Shown here one piece after another: positions 33,970 to 43,434 of a DNA stretch of 64,000 nt. A model generated the notes under the pieces. The model searched no databases. It had not been told where the DNA came from and worked only from the letters and a program-made list of their open reading frames with translations. The position numbers and the translations under genes were made by a program. The stretch is from Lachnospiraceae bacterium (GTDB taxonomy: Bacteria; Bacillota; Clostridia; Lachnospirales; Lachnospiraceae): NCBI GenBank assembly GCA_017962825.1, contig JAGCUO010000002.1:1-64000 (forward strand), in the 5' to 3' direction. Every line of letters starts with the position of its first letter. The stretch's first letter is position 1.

Positions 33970-34800
33970 ATGATCATTAGCGGACAAACATTTGATGAAG
34001 AAAGAGCTCTTTACGGAAGCGACGGGATCGTGGTTGAGGATTGCAGATTCGACGGTCCCGCCGACGGAGAAAGCGCATTTAAAGAAGGTAAAAATATAGA
34101 GGTTAAGAACAGTTATTTTAATCTCAGATATCCCTTCTGGCATGATGATAACCTTACGATCTCTGACTGTGAGATGACCGATAAATGCAGAGCCGCATTG
34201 TGGTATACCCAAAATGCTACCATCACCGATTCTAAACTTCACGGCATCAAAGCTCTCAGAGAGTGTTCGGATATCCGGATAAAGGATTGCGATATCATAT
34301 CTCCGGAATTCGGCTGGTCGGTTAACGGTATCGAGATGAAAGATTCAAGTGCCGAAAGCGAATATTTCATGATGCGCTCAAACAATCTTAAGTTCGAAAA
34401 CGTATCATTAAAGGGAAAGTATTCCTTCCAGTACATAACCGATTCCGTATTTGAAAACTGTAATTTCAATACCAAGGATGCGTTCTGGCACGCGAAAAAT
34501 GTGGTTGTAAGAGATTCGATCGTTAACGGAGAGTACCTTGCCTGGTACTGCGAAAATGTGACTTTTGAAAATTGTACCATCAGCGGAACCCAGCCTCTTT
34601 GTTATTGCAAGAATCTTAAGCTTATCAATTGTAAGATGCTTGATGCAGATCTTGCATTTGAAAAATCGGAAGTGGAGGCTACTATCACCACTCCCGTGAT
34701 AAGTATCAAAAATCCTGCTTCCGGAACCATAAACGTACCTGAAGTAGGCGAGGTTATCATGGATGATCCGGGCGCAAAGGGAATTATCAAAACAAATTAA
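33970..34800 (+). CDS. DUF3737 family right-handed beta-helix protein
   Basis: A 276-residue soluble protein of repeated short beta-strand units (VVEDCRFDGPADGESAF, LTISDCEMTDKCRAALW, VTFENCTISGTQPLCYC), each with N/D-C turns, giving a right-handed parallel beta-helix. The start MIISGQTFDEERALYGSDG and repeats match DUF3737, common in gut Firmicutes. Function is unknown. It follows the alcohol dehydrogenase by 13 bases with AGAGGAAA as ribosome site and precedes an aldo/keto reductase by 12, so the three probably form one operon. Confidence 0.85.
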   Translation: MIISGQTFDEERALYGSDGIVVEDCRFDGPADGESAFKEGKNIEVKNSYFNLRYPFWHDDNLTISDCEMTDKCRAALWYTQNATITDSKLHGIKALRECSDIRIKDCDIISPEFGWSVNGIEMKDSSAESEYFMMRSNNLKFENVSLKGKYSFQYITDSVFENCNFNTKDAFWHAKNVVVRDSIVNGEYLAWYCENVTFENCTISGTQPLCYCKNLKLINCKMLDADLAFEKSEVEATITTPVISIKNPASGTINVPEVGEVIMDDPGAKGIIKTN

Positions 34801-34812
34801 TGGGGAAAATGT

Positions 34813-35934
34813 ATGAGTATTGATCTGAGCAAAATGCCGAAACTCGGTTTCGGACTTATGAGACTTCCTGAAAAAGACGGAGTTATCGATCATGAGCATG
34901 TGTGCAGAATGGTTGATAAATACATGGAAGCCGGAATGAATTATTTTGATACGGCATATGTATATCACGGAGGAAAGTCGGAAGTAGCAGCCAGAGAAGC
35001 GCTTGTAAAGCGTTATCCCAGAGAAGATTTCATGGTGGCAACAAAGCTTCCTGCGTGGGAGATCAAAAAAGAAGAGGATGTGGAAAGAATCTTCAAAGAG
35101 CAGCAGGAAAGACTGGGCGTTGATTATTTTGATTTCTATCTTCTGCATTCCATCGAGGAAGGAAACAATTACGACGTATATGTGAAGTATGATTGTTTCG
35201 AATGGGGAATGAAGAAAAAGGCAGAAGGAAAGATAAGGCATTTCGGTTTTTCTTTTCATGGAAGTCCCGAACTTCTGACAGAGATCCTCGATAAGCATCC
35301 CGAAGTTGAATTTGTTCAGATCCAGCTCAATTATCTCGACAGAACCAATCCTGTAGTACGTTCCCAGGAACTTTATGAAATACTTCATGAGAGAAATATT
35401 CCCATTATCGTAATGGAACCGGTTCGAGGCGGCGCACTTGCTTCGATGGCTCCCGAGATCGAAGAGATATTTAAACAGAAAAGACCTGAAAGTTCAGTTG
35501 CATCATGGGCACTTCGATTTGTCGGATCCCTTCCGGGAGTTATGACTATTCTTTCGGGAATGTCCAATGAGGAGCAGATGAATGATAACATCGGAACATT
35601 CAAAAACTTCGAACCTTTATCCGATGAAGAATTTAATATCGTAAATAAGGTTACCGACGAAATCCTTCGTATTCCTCAGATCGGATGCACCGCATGTAAG
35701 TACTGCTGCGACGGATGTCCCATGAAGATAAGTATTCCCGATGTGTTCAGAACCATCAATACACTTAGAAGATATCCGGATGATTGGAGAAGCAAGAATT
35801 TCTATTCCGGATTAACTCAAAGATCCGGAAAGGCTTCGGATTGCATAGGATGCGGTCAGTGTGAAAGGGTATGTCCTCAGCACCTGCCTATTATCGAACT
35901 TATGAAAGAAGCTTCCGAAATTCTCGGATATTAA
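34813..35934 (+). CDS. Aldo/keto reductase with C-terminal 4Fe-4S domain
   Basis: A 373-residue redox enzyme. Residues 1-275 are the AKR barrel: FDTAYVYHGG (Asp46, Tyr51), VATKLP lysine and DFYLLHS histidine form the catalytic tetrad. Residues about 285-373 are ferredoxin-like: GCTACKYCCDGCPMKI and SDCIGCGQCERVCPQHLPI provide cysteines for Fe-S clusters. This two-domain form is widespread in anaerobes; the natural substrate is unknown. Complete, with the stop well past the cluster. Confidence 0.93.
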   Translation: MSIDLSKMPKLGFGLMRLPEKDGVIDHEHVCRMVDKYMEAGMNYFDTAYVYHGGKSEVAAREALVKRYPREDFMVATKLPAWEIKKEEDVERIFKEQQERLGVDYFDFYLLHSIEEGNNYDVYVKYDCFEWGMKKKAEGKIRHFGFSFHGSPELLTEILDKHPEVEFVQIQLNYLDRTNPVVRSQELYEILHERNIPIIVMEPVRGGALASMAPEIEEIFKQKRPESSVASWALRFVGSLPGVMTILSGMSNEEQMNDNIGTFKNFEPLSDEEFNIVNKVTDEILRIPQIGCTACKYCCDGCPMKISIPDVFRTINTLRRYPDDWRSKNFYSGLTQRSGKASDCIGCGQCERVCPQHLPIIELMKEASEILGY

Positions 35935-35946
35935 TTTAAAAAGATG

Positions 35947-35987
35947 TTGACCCTCCCCCTAGGGAACCCCTTAAGGTGTATTATAAG
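35947..35987 (+). promoter_or_regulatory. MerR-type promoter/operator candidate
   Basis: TTGACC at 35947-35952 and TATTAT (35979) or TATAAG (35982) are separated by an over-long, G/C-rich spacer of 26-29 bases containing CCCTAGGG and CCTTAAGG palindromes. Long spacers bent by the regulator are typical of MerR promoters, usually 19-20 bases, so this one is atypical. It lies directly upstream of the MerR fusion gene. Confidence 0.45.
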
Positions 35988-36002
35988 TAAGGAGGTTTCC
36001 AT

Positions 36003-37184
36003 ATGAACAAGAAAATGACATCGGGGGAAATAGCAAAGAAGGCGGGGGTATCACAGAAGGCAGTTCGTCTGTATGACGAAAAAGGACTTCTTAAACCTTC
36101 AGATTATTCCGAAGGAAACTATCGCCTTTATGATAAAGCGGCACTTCAGGTTCTTGAAAAGATCGTTGCACTTAAGCAGATCGGTTTTTCTCTTGAGGAG
36201 ATCAGAGATAATCTGGTTCAGGGAGATGCATCGAATGTAGAGGAAGCACTTAGAATCCAGCTTAAGAACATGGAGGAGAAAAAATACCGTATTGAAAAAG
36301 TCATTGCCGCGATAAATCGAAGTTTTGACAGAAAGACCAAGGAACTTGACTGGGATGATGTTGCCGAGATGATAAAAAGCATCAGTCTGGATCAGTCGGC
36401 GGATGAAAGGCATTGGGATGCTCTCAAACATACATCTCAGGAAGAGGACTGGTATGTTAAGATCTTCAGATCCTTTGATCTTAATCCCGGAATGAAGATC
36501 CTTGATCTCGGATGCGGATATGCCAAGCTGTGGAGAAACAACAGAGACGATATTCCTGAGAATACCAGGATCTTCGCTTATGATATTCACGGAAGCTGGG
36601 CGGATGATTTCGCAAAATATCTGACGGATAATAAAGAAAAATTCCCGGATGGTGTGGATATATCACTTACCTTTGATGACCTGGAAGAAGAAAGCTCCTG
36701 GAAGAAGATATCAAAGAACAAAGGATATGATCTTATCATAGCTCATTATATTAACTATGAGCTGAAAGATTCCGAAACTTTTGTGGAAAGAGTGAGCAAG
36801 GTTCTGGGTAAAGGCGGAGTGTTTTCTTTTAATGCGGAGGCCGTAAGCGGATGGCATTATTTCTATAAGGAAATGCTTAAGAAAGCCGGAGTGAATACCA
36901 CATTTATCGATGAGATGATAAATGAAGAACAAGCGGAGCAGGATGCATGCGATGAGATGCTCAGAAAGTATTTTAAGAGGGTCGATCTTATAACCATCGA
37001 AAATACCTGGCATTTTACTGAGGCGGAAGAGCTGTTTGATCGGATGTGTTCGAGATATAACGGCCAGCAAAAATTCTTAAATGATAACCGTAAGAAGATT
37101 CTGAAAGTTTTTGAAGACGTAATATGCAGGGACGGAGAAATAACTTATACCTACGGTTCTCTGTTCCGTCGTTGCACAAAATAA
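36003..37184 (+). CDS. MerR-family regulator fused to SAM methyltransferase
   Basis: A 393-residue fusion. Residues 5-75 are a MerR winged helix (SGEIAKKAGVSQKAVRLYDE, YRLYDKAALQVLEKI); about 75-110 is the dimer coiled coil. Residues about 150-350 are a class I methyltransferase: motif I ILDLGCGYAKLWRNN (166-180), acidic post-I in FAYDIHGSW and motif IV-like IIAHYINYELKDS. The effector domain of a MerR protein is replaced by an enzyme domain, suggesting that SAM-dependent substrate binding or turnover tunes DNA binding. GGAGG precedes the ATG. The gene is monocistronic. Confidence 0.88.
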   Translation: MNKKMTSGEIAKKAGVSQKAVRLYDEKGLLKPSDYSEGNYRLYDKAALQVLEKIVALKQIGFSLEEIRDNLVQGDASNVEEALRIQLKNMEEKKYRIEKVIAAINRSFDRKTKELDWDDVAEMIKSISLDQSADERHWDALKHTSQEEDWYVKIFRSFDLNPGMKILDLGCGYAKLWRNNRDDIPENTRIFAYDIHGSWADDFAKYLTDNKEKFPDGVDISLTFDDLEEESSWKKISKNKGYDLIIAHYINYELKDSETFVERVSKVLGKGGVFSFNAEAVSGWHYFYKEMLKKAGVNTTFIDEMINEEQAEQDACDEMLRKYFKRVDLITIENTWHFTEAEELFDRMCSRYNGQQKFLNDNRKKILKVFEDVICRDGEITYTYGSLFRRCTK

Positions 37185-37216
37185 GCAATTAATTTTTCTC
37201 TTTATATCAATCCTTT

Positions 37217-37252
37217 AACCGGCAGACATGGAGATATGTTCTGCCGGTTTTT
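37217..37252 (+). terminator. Intrinsic terminator
   Basis: AACCGGCAGA and TCTGCCGGTT pair around a 12-base loop and are followed by TTTG; it ends the MerR-methyltransferase gene. Confidence 0.8.
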
Positions 37253-37377
37253 GATCATAGCGGATCCGGGCATCGGTTTCGGAAATATACGTGGAGATTA
37301 TAACAACAGTATATGGATATTTCCGGTTTGATAAGGTAGAATAATCAAAATTATTGAATTCTTACGGAGGTGATCGT

Positions 37378-37830
37378 ATGGGGATAAGTTATTGCAGATT
37401 AACCGAAGACAGGCTGGATGTTTTTATCGGAATGAGAATAAAGCAGCTCCGTGAAGAAGGTGCTACAGAAGACTTTGACCTCGTGCCTAACCTTAAGGAT
37501 TATTATCACAGACATATGAGCGATGGAACGTTCGTATCCTGGCTTGCCATGGACGGGGATAAAATAGTGGGGACAAGCGGTATGTCCATGGTGGAAAAGC
37601 CTCCTTATTTCAGCTGCCCAAGTGGAAAAATAGGTCTGCTGTCGAGCATGTTCACCGATCCGGATTATCGCAGAAAAGGCATAGCAAGGGAACTGCTGTC
37701 CAGAGTTGTGGAGGAAGCGAAAAATTACGGATGCGGATGCGTGCAGATAACGGCATCGGATATGGGTGTGCTTTTGTATACAGATTTCGGCTTTGTCAAA
37801 AACGGAAATTTCATGCAATATAAGTTTTAA
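37378..37830 (+). CDS. GNAT family N-acetyltransferase
   Basis: A 150-residue single-domain acetyltransferase. LSSMFTDPDYRRKGIARELL is the acetyl-CoA loop (R/Q-x-x-G-x-A), and YTDFGFVKNGNFMQYKF the C-terminal beta bulge. ACGGAGG lies 7 bases before ATG 37378; a TTG at 37354 is upstream of that site and rejected. Substrate unknown. It ends before a stem-loop. Confidence 0.88.
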   Translation: MGISYCRLTEDRLDVFIGMRIKQLREEGATEDFDLVPNLKDYYHRHMSDGTFVSWLAMDGDKIVGTSGMSMVEKPPYFSCPSGKIGLLSSMFTDPDYRRKGIARELLSRVVEEAKNYGCGCVQITASDMGVLLYTDFGFVKNGNFMQYKF

Positions 37831-37851
37831 GCGAAAAATCGGTAAATATGG

Positions 37852-37898
37852 TAAAATAGAGGCGTATGTTTCGTTAGGAACACATACGCCTTTTTATA
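37852..37898 (+). promoter_or_regulatory. Extended -10 followed by a terminator-type hairpin ahead of the lipid operon
   Basis: TGGTAAAAT (37849-37857) is an extended -10. Immediately after, AGGCGTATGT (37860-37869) pairs with ACATACGCCT around a TTCGTTAGGA-containing loop, followed by TTTTATA. It may simply end the GNAT gene, or act as an attenuator of the operon that starts 26 bases on. No other promoter for that operon is visible. Confidence 0.5.
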
Positions 37899-37923
37899 TA
37901 GCCTTATCCGGAGAAGAACGAGA

Positions 37924-38532
37924 ATGAGCAATTTAAAGGTTTTGGCGGATACGATCGTGAAGATGTATGTCACTTTGCTTCCTGCCATCATTGCCGGGAT
38001 ACTTGTCATGGTCTGGTGTAAGACGGGATTTATGAAATCGGCGATGAAACCCATGGATATGGGTAAAAATTTCCGCGACGGAAAAAGGATATTCGGTGAT
38101 AACAAAACCTGGAAGGGATTTATCGGATATCTGATCTTTGGTACGGTCTCTACGGTCATATGGGGCGCTGTTTGCCATGGCACCGGAATCGATCATCTGA
38201 ATTATTTCTATGTTCATCATGAGAACACATTTCTTTTCAATCTGATGACGGGGTTTCTCCTCGGACTCGGATATGCACTCTTTGAATTACCCAACAGCTT
38301 TCTTAAGAGAAGATTGGATATAACACCCGGTAAGACAACATCGGGAGCATGGAAAGTATTTTTTATTTTCCTTGATCAGGCAGATTCGATATTCGGATGT
38401 GCCCTTGTGGTGTGGTTGTTTTATGATCTGGGGATCGGATTATATCTTCTCTATGTTCTGGTAGGTGCTTTGACACATATTATCGTGAACATGCTGTTGT
38501 ATGTATGCAGGCTCAGAAAAAACCCTTTTTAA
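37924..38532 (+). CDS. CDP-archaeol synthase-like (CarS/DUF46) membrane cytidylyltransferase
   Basis: A 202-residue membrane protein with about five helices. KRIFGDNKTWKGFIGYLIFG is the CarS/DUF46 nucleotide-binding signature, and NSFLKRRLDITPGK..FLDQADSIFG the second. The family transfers CMP from CTP to a lipid phosphate (archaea: digeranylgeranylglyceryl phosphate); bacterial homologs are sparse. Followed by an RPH-like gene at 16 bases and then Pss and Psd, so it probably makes the CDP-activated lipid used by the CDP-alcohol transferase at 41069. It opens the 12-kb operon. Confidence 0.85.
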   Translation: MSNLKVLADTIVKMYVTLLPAIIAGILVMVWCKTGFMKSAMKPMDMGKNFRDGKRIFGDNKTWKGFIGYLIFGTVSTVIWGAVCHGTGIDHLNYFYVHHENTFLFNLMTGFLLGLGYALFELPNSFLKRRLDITPGKTTSGAWKVFFIFLDQADSIFGCALVVWLFYDLGIGLYLLYVLVGALTHIIVNMLLYVCRLRKNPF

Positions 38533-38547
38533 TAATGGAGAAAAGAC

Positions 38548-41055
38548 ATGATCGTAAGACTCGCACTTGATGAAAAGAGAGAAGACAAGCTTGGAAACAA
38601 AGGTAAATTTCTACTTCAGATGAAGAAGAAGGGATTTAACGTCCCCGGCGGATTTATCCTTGATACGGATATATACGATGAAGTTATGGCTGCAAACTCT
38701 GTAAGTGATGCCATAAGTGATTCGCTATACGGATTAAATAATGAAAATGTTAAAAAGGTTTCTGAAGAGATCAATTCATTACTTGATAAGATCAATATCC
38801 CGTCTGATATCTCATCACAAATTGATAAGCTTGCATCCGAAGACACTCTTTATGCCGTAAGAAGCAGCGGAAATATGGAGGATCTGGAAGAGTATTCTTT
38901 TGCGGGACAGTACGATACATTTCTGAATGTAAAAAAAGAAGATATATGCCGTAGGGTTATCGATTGTTACAGATCCATGTTCGGAGAAGTTCTTCTGCAG
39001 TATGTGGTAAATAACAGGATCGATGCTCCTGCAATGAAAATGTCCGTAGTTGTACAGGAGATGGTTCCAGCAGACATGAGTGGAATCTGTTTTACCATAG
39101 ATCCTGTAAACGGTTACGACAAAGAAATGTTGATCGAGGTGTCTGAGGGTCTCGGTGAAAATATCGTAAGCGGAAAGACGGCGCCCGAGCAGTATTTTTA
39201 CAATTGGTATTACAAGAAGGAGACACGTAGGGCAAAGAAAAATAAATTCCTGGATGAGGATGCGGTCGAAAGATATGCATCGGTCTTTTCGGATATTCAG
39301 CGTTTCTTCGGATATCCCTGTGATATCGAATTTGCAATCGCAGATGACAAACTTTACATCCTTCAGGCCAGAAGGATAACCAAGATCGGATATAACGGGA
39401 TCAAATATATGTGGACCACCGCAGATTTCAAGGACGGTGGTGTATCCGCAACGGTATGTACCCCTTACATGTGGAGTCTGTACGAGTATATTTGGGAATT
39501 TTCGCTTCGCTCTTTTATAGTAAGATCGGAAATCCTTAAAGATGAAGAACTTCCCAAAAAGCTTGGTGAGATGTTCTATGGTCGTCCTTACTGGAATATG
39601 TCCGCGGTCAAAAAAGCGATGAGTCAGGTCATCGGATATAAAGAAAGAGAATTTGACAGCGAATATGGTATCATCGGAGATTATGAGGGCGATGGACAGA
39701 CTACAAAAGTCACTCCATCAACCGTTTCGAGAATGCTCCGTATTGTGATCAATCAGAGCCGTATCCTTAAGGGCCGCAGGGAAAACAATCAGAGATATAA
39801 AGACGAATTACTGAAACAGTATTACAGATATAAAGATAAATACGACAATAAAAAGATTACGAATATTGAAAAGGAATTCGTAAGGATCACCAAGAAAACA
39901 TATCTCAGAAGTGAGACTACATATTTCTGGCAGATCTTTATCAACACCATTCATCAGTCTCTGTATAAGGACAGTTTATTAAAGTATGTATCCGAAAGCG
40001 AGTATCTGTCACTTCTCGGAAACATAGATAATATTTCCCATCTGCTTCCTTTCTATGAGATGTGGGAAGTTACGAGACAGATACGCAAGGATGAAAAGGC
40101 TTATTTATATTGGCAGGAAAAGAGTGCGGAGGAAATCTCCGGAGAACTTACCTCTCCGAAGAACTGTGTTCCTGTGGTAAAGGAGATCATAGACAAATAC
40201 GGTTATCATTCGGATAAAGAACTGGATATCACGTATCCCTGTTATTATGAAGAACCTGAAACCATCGTAGCAATGATCAAGGATATGGTGGTGTTGGAGG
40301 ATTTATATTCTCCGCTTGAAGATAAAGAAAACGGCCACAGAATGTATTCTGAGGTTTTGGGTAAGATAAGAGCTAAGGTATCCGACCGAACATTTCGAAA
40401 GGTTGAGAAGAAAGTGTCCGGTATGAGAAAGATGCTTTGGTGGAGAGAAGAGTTCAGGGATGTGTCCACCAGATTTTATTACATGCTCAGAGTATATACG
40501 ATAGAGTATGCAAAGTATCTGACCGGCAAAGGGGTTCTCGAAAGATACGAAGATGTATGGTTTTTGAAAGTCGGAGATCTGTGGGATTATGTTGACGGAA
40601 AGAAAACCAAGGATGATCTTCGAAGCATCATAAAAAGAAATAAATATTATTACGATTGCTACAGAAACTACATAAGTGATAACGAGATCGGAACGATATT
40701 CTCAAAACACAGAGATGATGTAAAGGCTAAAGATTCAGCTATAAAGGGTCTCGGAGCAAATAACGGAAAGGTGACGGGAATCGCAAGAGTCATCGAGGAT
40801 TTCTCACAGATAGACAGACTTCAGGAAGGAGATATCCTTGTTACCAGATTTACGGATACAGGATGGACCCCGAAGTTTGCAATCCTTTCAGGGATCGTAA
40901 CCGAATATGGCGGTATCCTCTGCCATGCCGCAATCGTATCTAGAGAGTACGGTATACCTGCGATTGTTTGCTGTAAGGATGCAATGCAGAAGATCCGTGA
41001 CGGACAGACCGTTACCATAGACGGAACTACCGGAACCGTTACGATAGTTAAGTGA
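38548..41055 (+). CDS. PEP-synthase/rifampin-phosphotransferase-like enzyme (copy 1)
   Basis: An 835-residue three-part protein. Residues 1-280 are a PPDK_N ATP-grasp domain (LGNKGKFLLQMKKKGFNVPG, YAVRSSGNMEDLEEYSFAGQ, VQEMVPADMSGICFT, DIEFAIADDKLYILQARRI). Residues about 300-690 are a long unique middle. Residues about 710-835 are the swivelling phosphohistidine domain with GGILCHAAIVSREYGIPAIV (His793). There is no PEP/pyruvate barrel, so the order matches rifampin phosphotransferase (ATP, substrate, His domains) more than PEP synthase. The acceptor is unknown; context points to a lipid head group or its precursor. Confidence 0.85.
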   Translation: MIVRLALDEKREDKLGNKGKFLLQMKKKGFNVPGGFILDTDIYDEVMAANSVSDAISDSLYGLNNENVKKVSEEINSLLDKINIPSDISSQIDKLASEDTLYAVRSSGNMEDLEEYSFAGQYDTFLNVKKEDICRRVIDCYRSMFGEVLLQYVVNNRIDAPAMKMSVVVQEMVPADMSGICFTIDPVNGYDKEMLIEVSEGLGENIVSGKTAPEQYFYNWYYKKETRRAKKNKFLDEDAVERYASVFSDIQRFFGYPCDIEFAIADDKLYILQARRITKIGYNGIKYMWTTADFKDGGVSATVCTPYMWSLYEYIWEFSLRSFIVRSEILKDEELPKKLGEMFYGRPYWNMSAVKKAMSQVIGYKEREFDSEYGIIGDYEGDGQTTKVTPSTVSRMLRIVINQSRILKGRRENNQRYKDELLKQYYRYKDKYDNKKITNIEKEFVRITKKTYLRSETTYFWQIFINTIHQSLYKDSLLKYVSESEYLSLLGNIDNISHLLPFYEMWEVTRQIRKDEKAYLYWQEKSAEEISGELTSPKNCVPVVKEIIDKYGYHSDKELDITYPCYYEEPETIVAMIKDMVVLEDLYSPLEDKENGHRMYSEVLGKIRAKVSDRTFRKVEKKVSGMRKMLWWREEFRDVSTRFYYMLRVYTIEYAKYLTGKGVLERYEDVWFLKVGDLWDYVDGKKTKDDLRSIIKRNKYYYDCYRNYISDNEIGTIFSKHRDDVKAKDSAIKGLGANNGKVTGIARVIEDFSQIDRLQEGDILVTRFTDTGWTPKFAILSGIVTEYGGILCHAAIVSREYGIPAIVCCKDAMQKIRDGQTVTIDGTTGTVTIVK

Positions 41056-41068
41056 TCGGAGAACAGTT

Positions 41069-41683
41069 ATGAAAAAAATCGTAGGGTTTTGGAATCCTTC
41101 AGTGATCCTCACATATATCGGTATGAGCTTTGCCATACTCGGAATGTACCTCGCGGTAAAGGATATGATAAATTTCGCATTTATCTGTCTTGTACTGTGT
41201 GGTATCTGCGATCTGTTTGACGGAGTGATCGCCAAGAAATTCAAGAGAAGTGAAGATGAAAAAGCATTCGGAATAGAGCTGGACTCTCTTGTTGATGTAT
41301 TGAGTTTTATCGCGCTTCCTGTGACGCTTTTTATGAATATCGGATTCGACTCTGCGTTACATCTGATAATTTATGTACTTTATTCCATTGCGGGAATCGC
41401 AAGACTCGGATATTTCAATGTAGTCACGGCTGACGAAGACGGCCCCGTAAAATATTACTCGGGACTTCCCATTACATATGCGGCACTTGTTTTTTCCTTA
41501 ATGTATCTGACGATTAATATACTCAGCCCGGAAGTGTTTGTGATCGTATATACGTTTTCAATGATCGCAGTAACTGTCTTGGAAGTTCTTAAGATAAAGA
41601 TCGCAAAACCAAGAGGCCTTGCATACATATTCTTTGGAGTTCTGGCAATAGCTGTTATAGCACTTTTTATCATTACAGCATGA
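41069..41683 (+). CDS. pssA: CDP-alcohol phosphatidyltransferase (phosphatidylserine synthase type)
   Basis: A 204-residue integral membrane enzyme, about six helices. The CDP-alcohol signature is CDLFDGVIAKKF..GIELDSLVDVLSF, with an insertion of a few residues between AK and G as in clostridial/archaeal PssA forms. The conserved PVKYYSGLPITYA follows. It would replace CMP of a CDP-lipid with serine. A Psd gene overlaps its stop by four bases (ATGA), which supports serine as the alcohol. It is 13 bases after the RPH-like gene. Confidence 0.9.
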   Translation: MKKIVGFWNPSVILTYIGMSFAILGMYLAVKDMINFAFICLVLCGICDLFDGVIAKKFKRSEDEKAFGIELDSLVDVLSFIALPVTLFMNIGFDSALHLIIYVLYSIAGIARLGYFNVVTADEDGPVKYYSGLPITYAALVFSLMYLTINILSPEVFVIVYTFSMIAVTVLEVLKIKIAKPRGLAYIFFGVLAIAVIALFIITA

Positions 41684-42540
41684 GAATATACGACAGGAAA
41701 ACAAAAGAATACGAAGAAATTGTTCAGTACGGACAGGGTGCACTTAAATTTCTGTATGGAAATATCTTCGGAAGAATAATTCTGAAGATAGCGGTTTCAC
41801 CCGCTGCATCACGGCTTTACGGAAAGATTAATTCCGGACGGGGAAGTAAAAAGAAAATTCCGGAATTCATAAGATCAAACAATATAAAGATCGAAGATTT
41901 CGAAGACAGGGAATACGAGTCGTTTAATGATTTCTTCACAAGAAAACTCCGCGACGGAGCAAGGGTGATCGATACCGATGAAAAAAGGCTTATATCACCT
42001 GCGGATGCCAAACTCCTTGTCTATGATATTGAGGACGGGCTAAGGATGAATATAAAGGGCAGAACATATTCCGTGGATGAGATTGCACCGGGAATACCTG
42101 ACCTTAATGATTATTCCGGAGGAAAATGTCTGGTTTATCGTTTGTGCATGGACGATTACCACAGATATTGTTTTGTGGATGACGGATCGGTGAAAGATAC
42201 ACGAGTGATCAAAGGCAGATTACACACCGTCAGTCCTTTATCGAAAGACTATAAAATATATAAAGAAAATCATCGAGTCGTAAGCGTTCTTTCTACGAAA
42301 CACTTCGGCGATATGATAAACATCGAAGTGGGAGCGCTTCTGGTCGGAAAGATTGTAAACAGAGAAGTAGATCAGTTTACAAAAGGTGAGGAAAAAGGAT
42401 TTTTTGAGCCGGGAGGATCAACGATCGTACAGCTCTTCAAGAAGGATACAGTAAATATCGATGAAGATATCATAAAACAAAGTTTAGATAGTACAGAGAC
42501 AAAAGTATTATTCGGGGAAGGAGTCGGATCGGTATGTTAA
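41680..42540 (+). CDS. psd: Phosphatidylserine decarboxylase
   Basis: A 286-residue pyruvoyl-type proenzyme. RPHxF-like FNDFFTRKLRDGARVID, the histidine motif CLVYRLCMDDYHRYCFVDDG, and the self-cleavage site GGST in FFEPGGSTIVQLF are intact; cleavage before Ser yields the alpha chain. It converts the phosphatidylserine made by the preceding enzyme to the ethanolamine lipid. The start overlaps pssA (ATGA) and the end overlaps the UbiA gene by 7 bases. Confidence 0.93.
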   Translation: MRIYDRKTKEYEEIVQYGQGALKFLYGNIFGRIILKIAVSPAASRLYGKINSGRGSKKKIPEFIRSNNIKIEDFEDREYESFNDFFTRKLRDGARVIDTDEKRLISPADAKLLVYDIEDGLRMNIKGRTYSVDEIAPGIPDLNDYSGGKCLVYRLCMDDYHRYCFVDDGSVKDTRVIKGRLHTVSPLSKDYKIYKENHRVVSVLSTKHFGDMINIEVGALLVGKIVNREVDQFTKGEEKGFFEPGGSTIVQLFKKDTVNIDEDIIKQSLDSTETKVLFGEGVGSVC

Positions 42541-43433
42541 AACGAATCCATATATATATGAAGGAAAGATATCCCCTGATACCGAGACTGATATTGGGAT
42601 TGATAGTTTTCCTTGAAATACATTTTATAATTCTTCTTAATGAAGGCGTTACCAAATTCGACATCGGAATACAGGAATTTGTGGGTGCATATACGGTATT
42701 TGCATTTTTGCTATGGCTCAGAATAGCGGATGATCTGAAAGATTTTGAGACTGATAAAGTGTTATTTCCGGACAGACCTCTCGCAAGAGGAAGCGTCTAT
42801 AAGAAGGACGTTATCATCGTGTGTGCCATTGCAGAAGCAATAGCTGTTGTTTTAAATATTCTCTTTATGAACAACATTCTGTTTTTCTGCATTCTGTATT
42901 TTTACGGATATTTGATGAGTAAGTGGTTCTTCCAGAAGGCAAAGATCCAGCCATCGCTTCCCCTTGCTCTTGTCACACACAATCCCGTTCAGATGTTTGT
43001 AAATCTTTATATCATTTCCTTTACTGTTATTAAATATGATCTTCGTGCGGTGACGCTCACAACATGTTTGACTTTATGGACCTTATATTTCCCTGCACTT
43101 ATATGGGAGGTATCGCGTAAGATCAGGGCGCCCAAAGACGAAAATGATTATACGACATACTCGAAGCTGTTCGGATATAAGAAAGCTACAAAATTTGTAA
43201 TGATACTTACCATCGTTGATATCATTACGAATTTTATACTGGTATTCAGACTGAATAAGATTTCAATCGTAGTACTGTTCCTGCTTGTATCATGGATGAC
43301 CATGAAGTTCATTCAGTACATCAAGGATCCGAATAAATTTGTGATCGTTGAAAAAGTGGAAAGGTATACCTATCTGCAGGAATCTACGATGCTCCTCACA
43401 ATAGTTGTTTTCCTGATCTTCGGAAGGATTTAG
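42534..43433 (+). CDS. UbiA-family prenyltransferase
   Basis: A 299-residue membrane protein with about eight helices. The first Mg-diphosphate motif is RIADDLKDFETDKVLFPDRP (DDxxDxxxD); the second is in EVSRKIRAPKDENDYTTYS. The family transfers prenyl groups to aromatic rings or, in archaea, to geranylgeranylglyceryl phosphate. No quinone or heme O genes accompany it. Its place between Psd and the second RPH-like gene suggests an ether- or prenyl-lipid role, which is inference. GGAGTCGG serves as ribosome site inside psd. Confidence 0.87.
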   Translation: MLKRIHIYMKERYPLIPRLILGLIVFLEIHFIILLNEGVTKFDIGIQEFVGAYTVFAFLLWLRIADDLKDFETDKVLFPDRPLARGSVYKKDVIIVCAIAEAIAVVLNILFMNNILFFCILYFYGYLMSKWFFQKAKIQPSLPLALVTHNPVQMFVNLYIISFTVIKYDLRAVTLTTCLTLWTLYFPALIWEVSRKIRAPKDENDYTTYSKLFGYKKATKFVMILTIVDIITNFILVFRLNKISIVVLFLLVSWMTMKFIQYIKDPNKFVIVEKVERYTYLQESTMLLTIVVFLIFGRI

Positions 43434-43434
43434 A

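Noticed and set aside
34408..35388. 326-codon minus-strand frame
   Set aside because: Opposite to DUF3737 and the aldo/keto reductase, both well supported; His/Phe-rich shadow composition.
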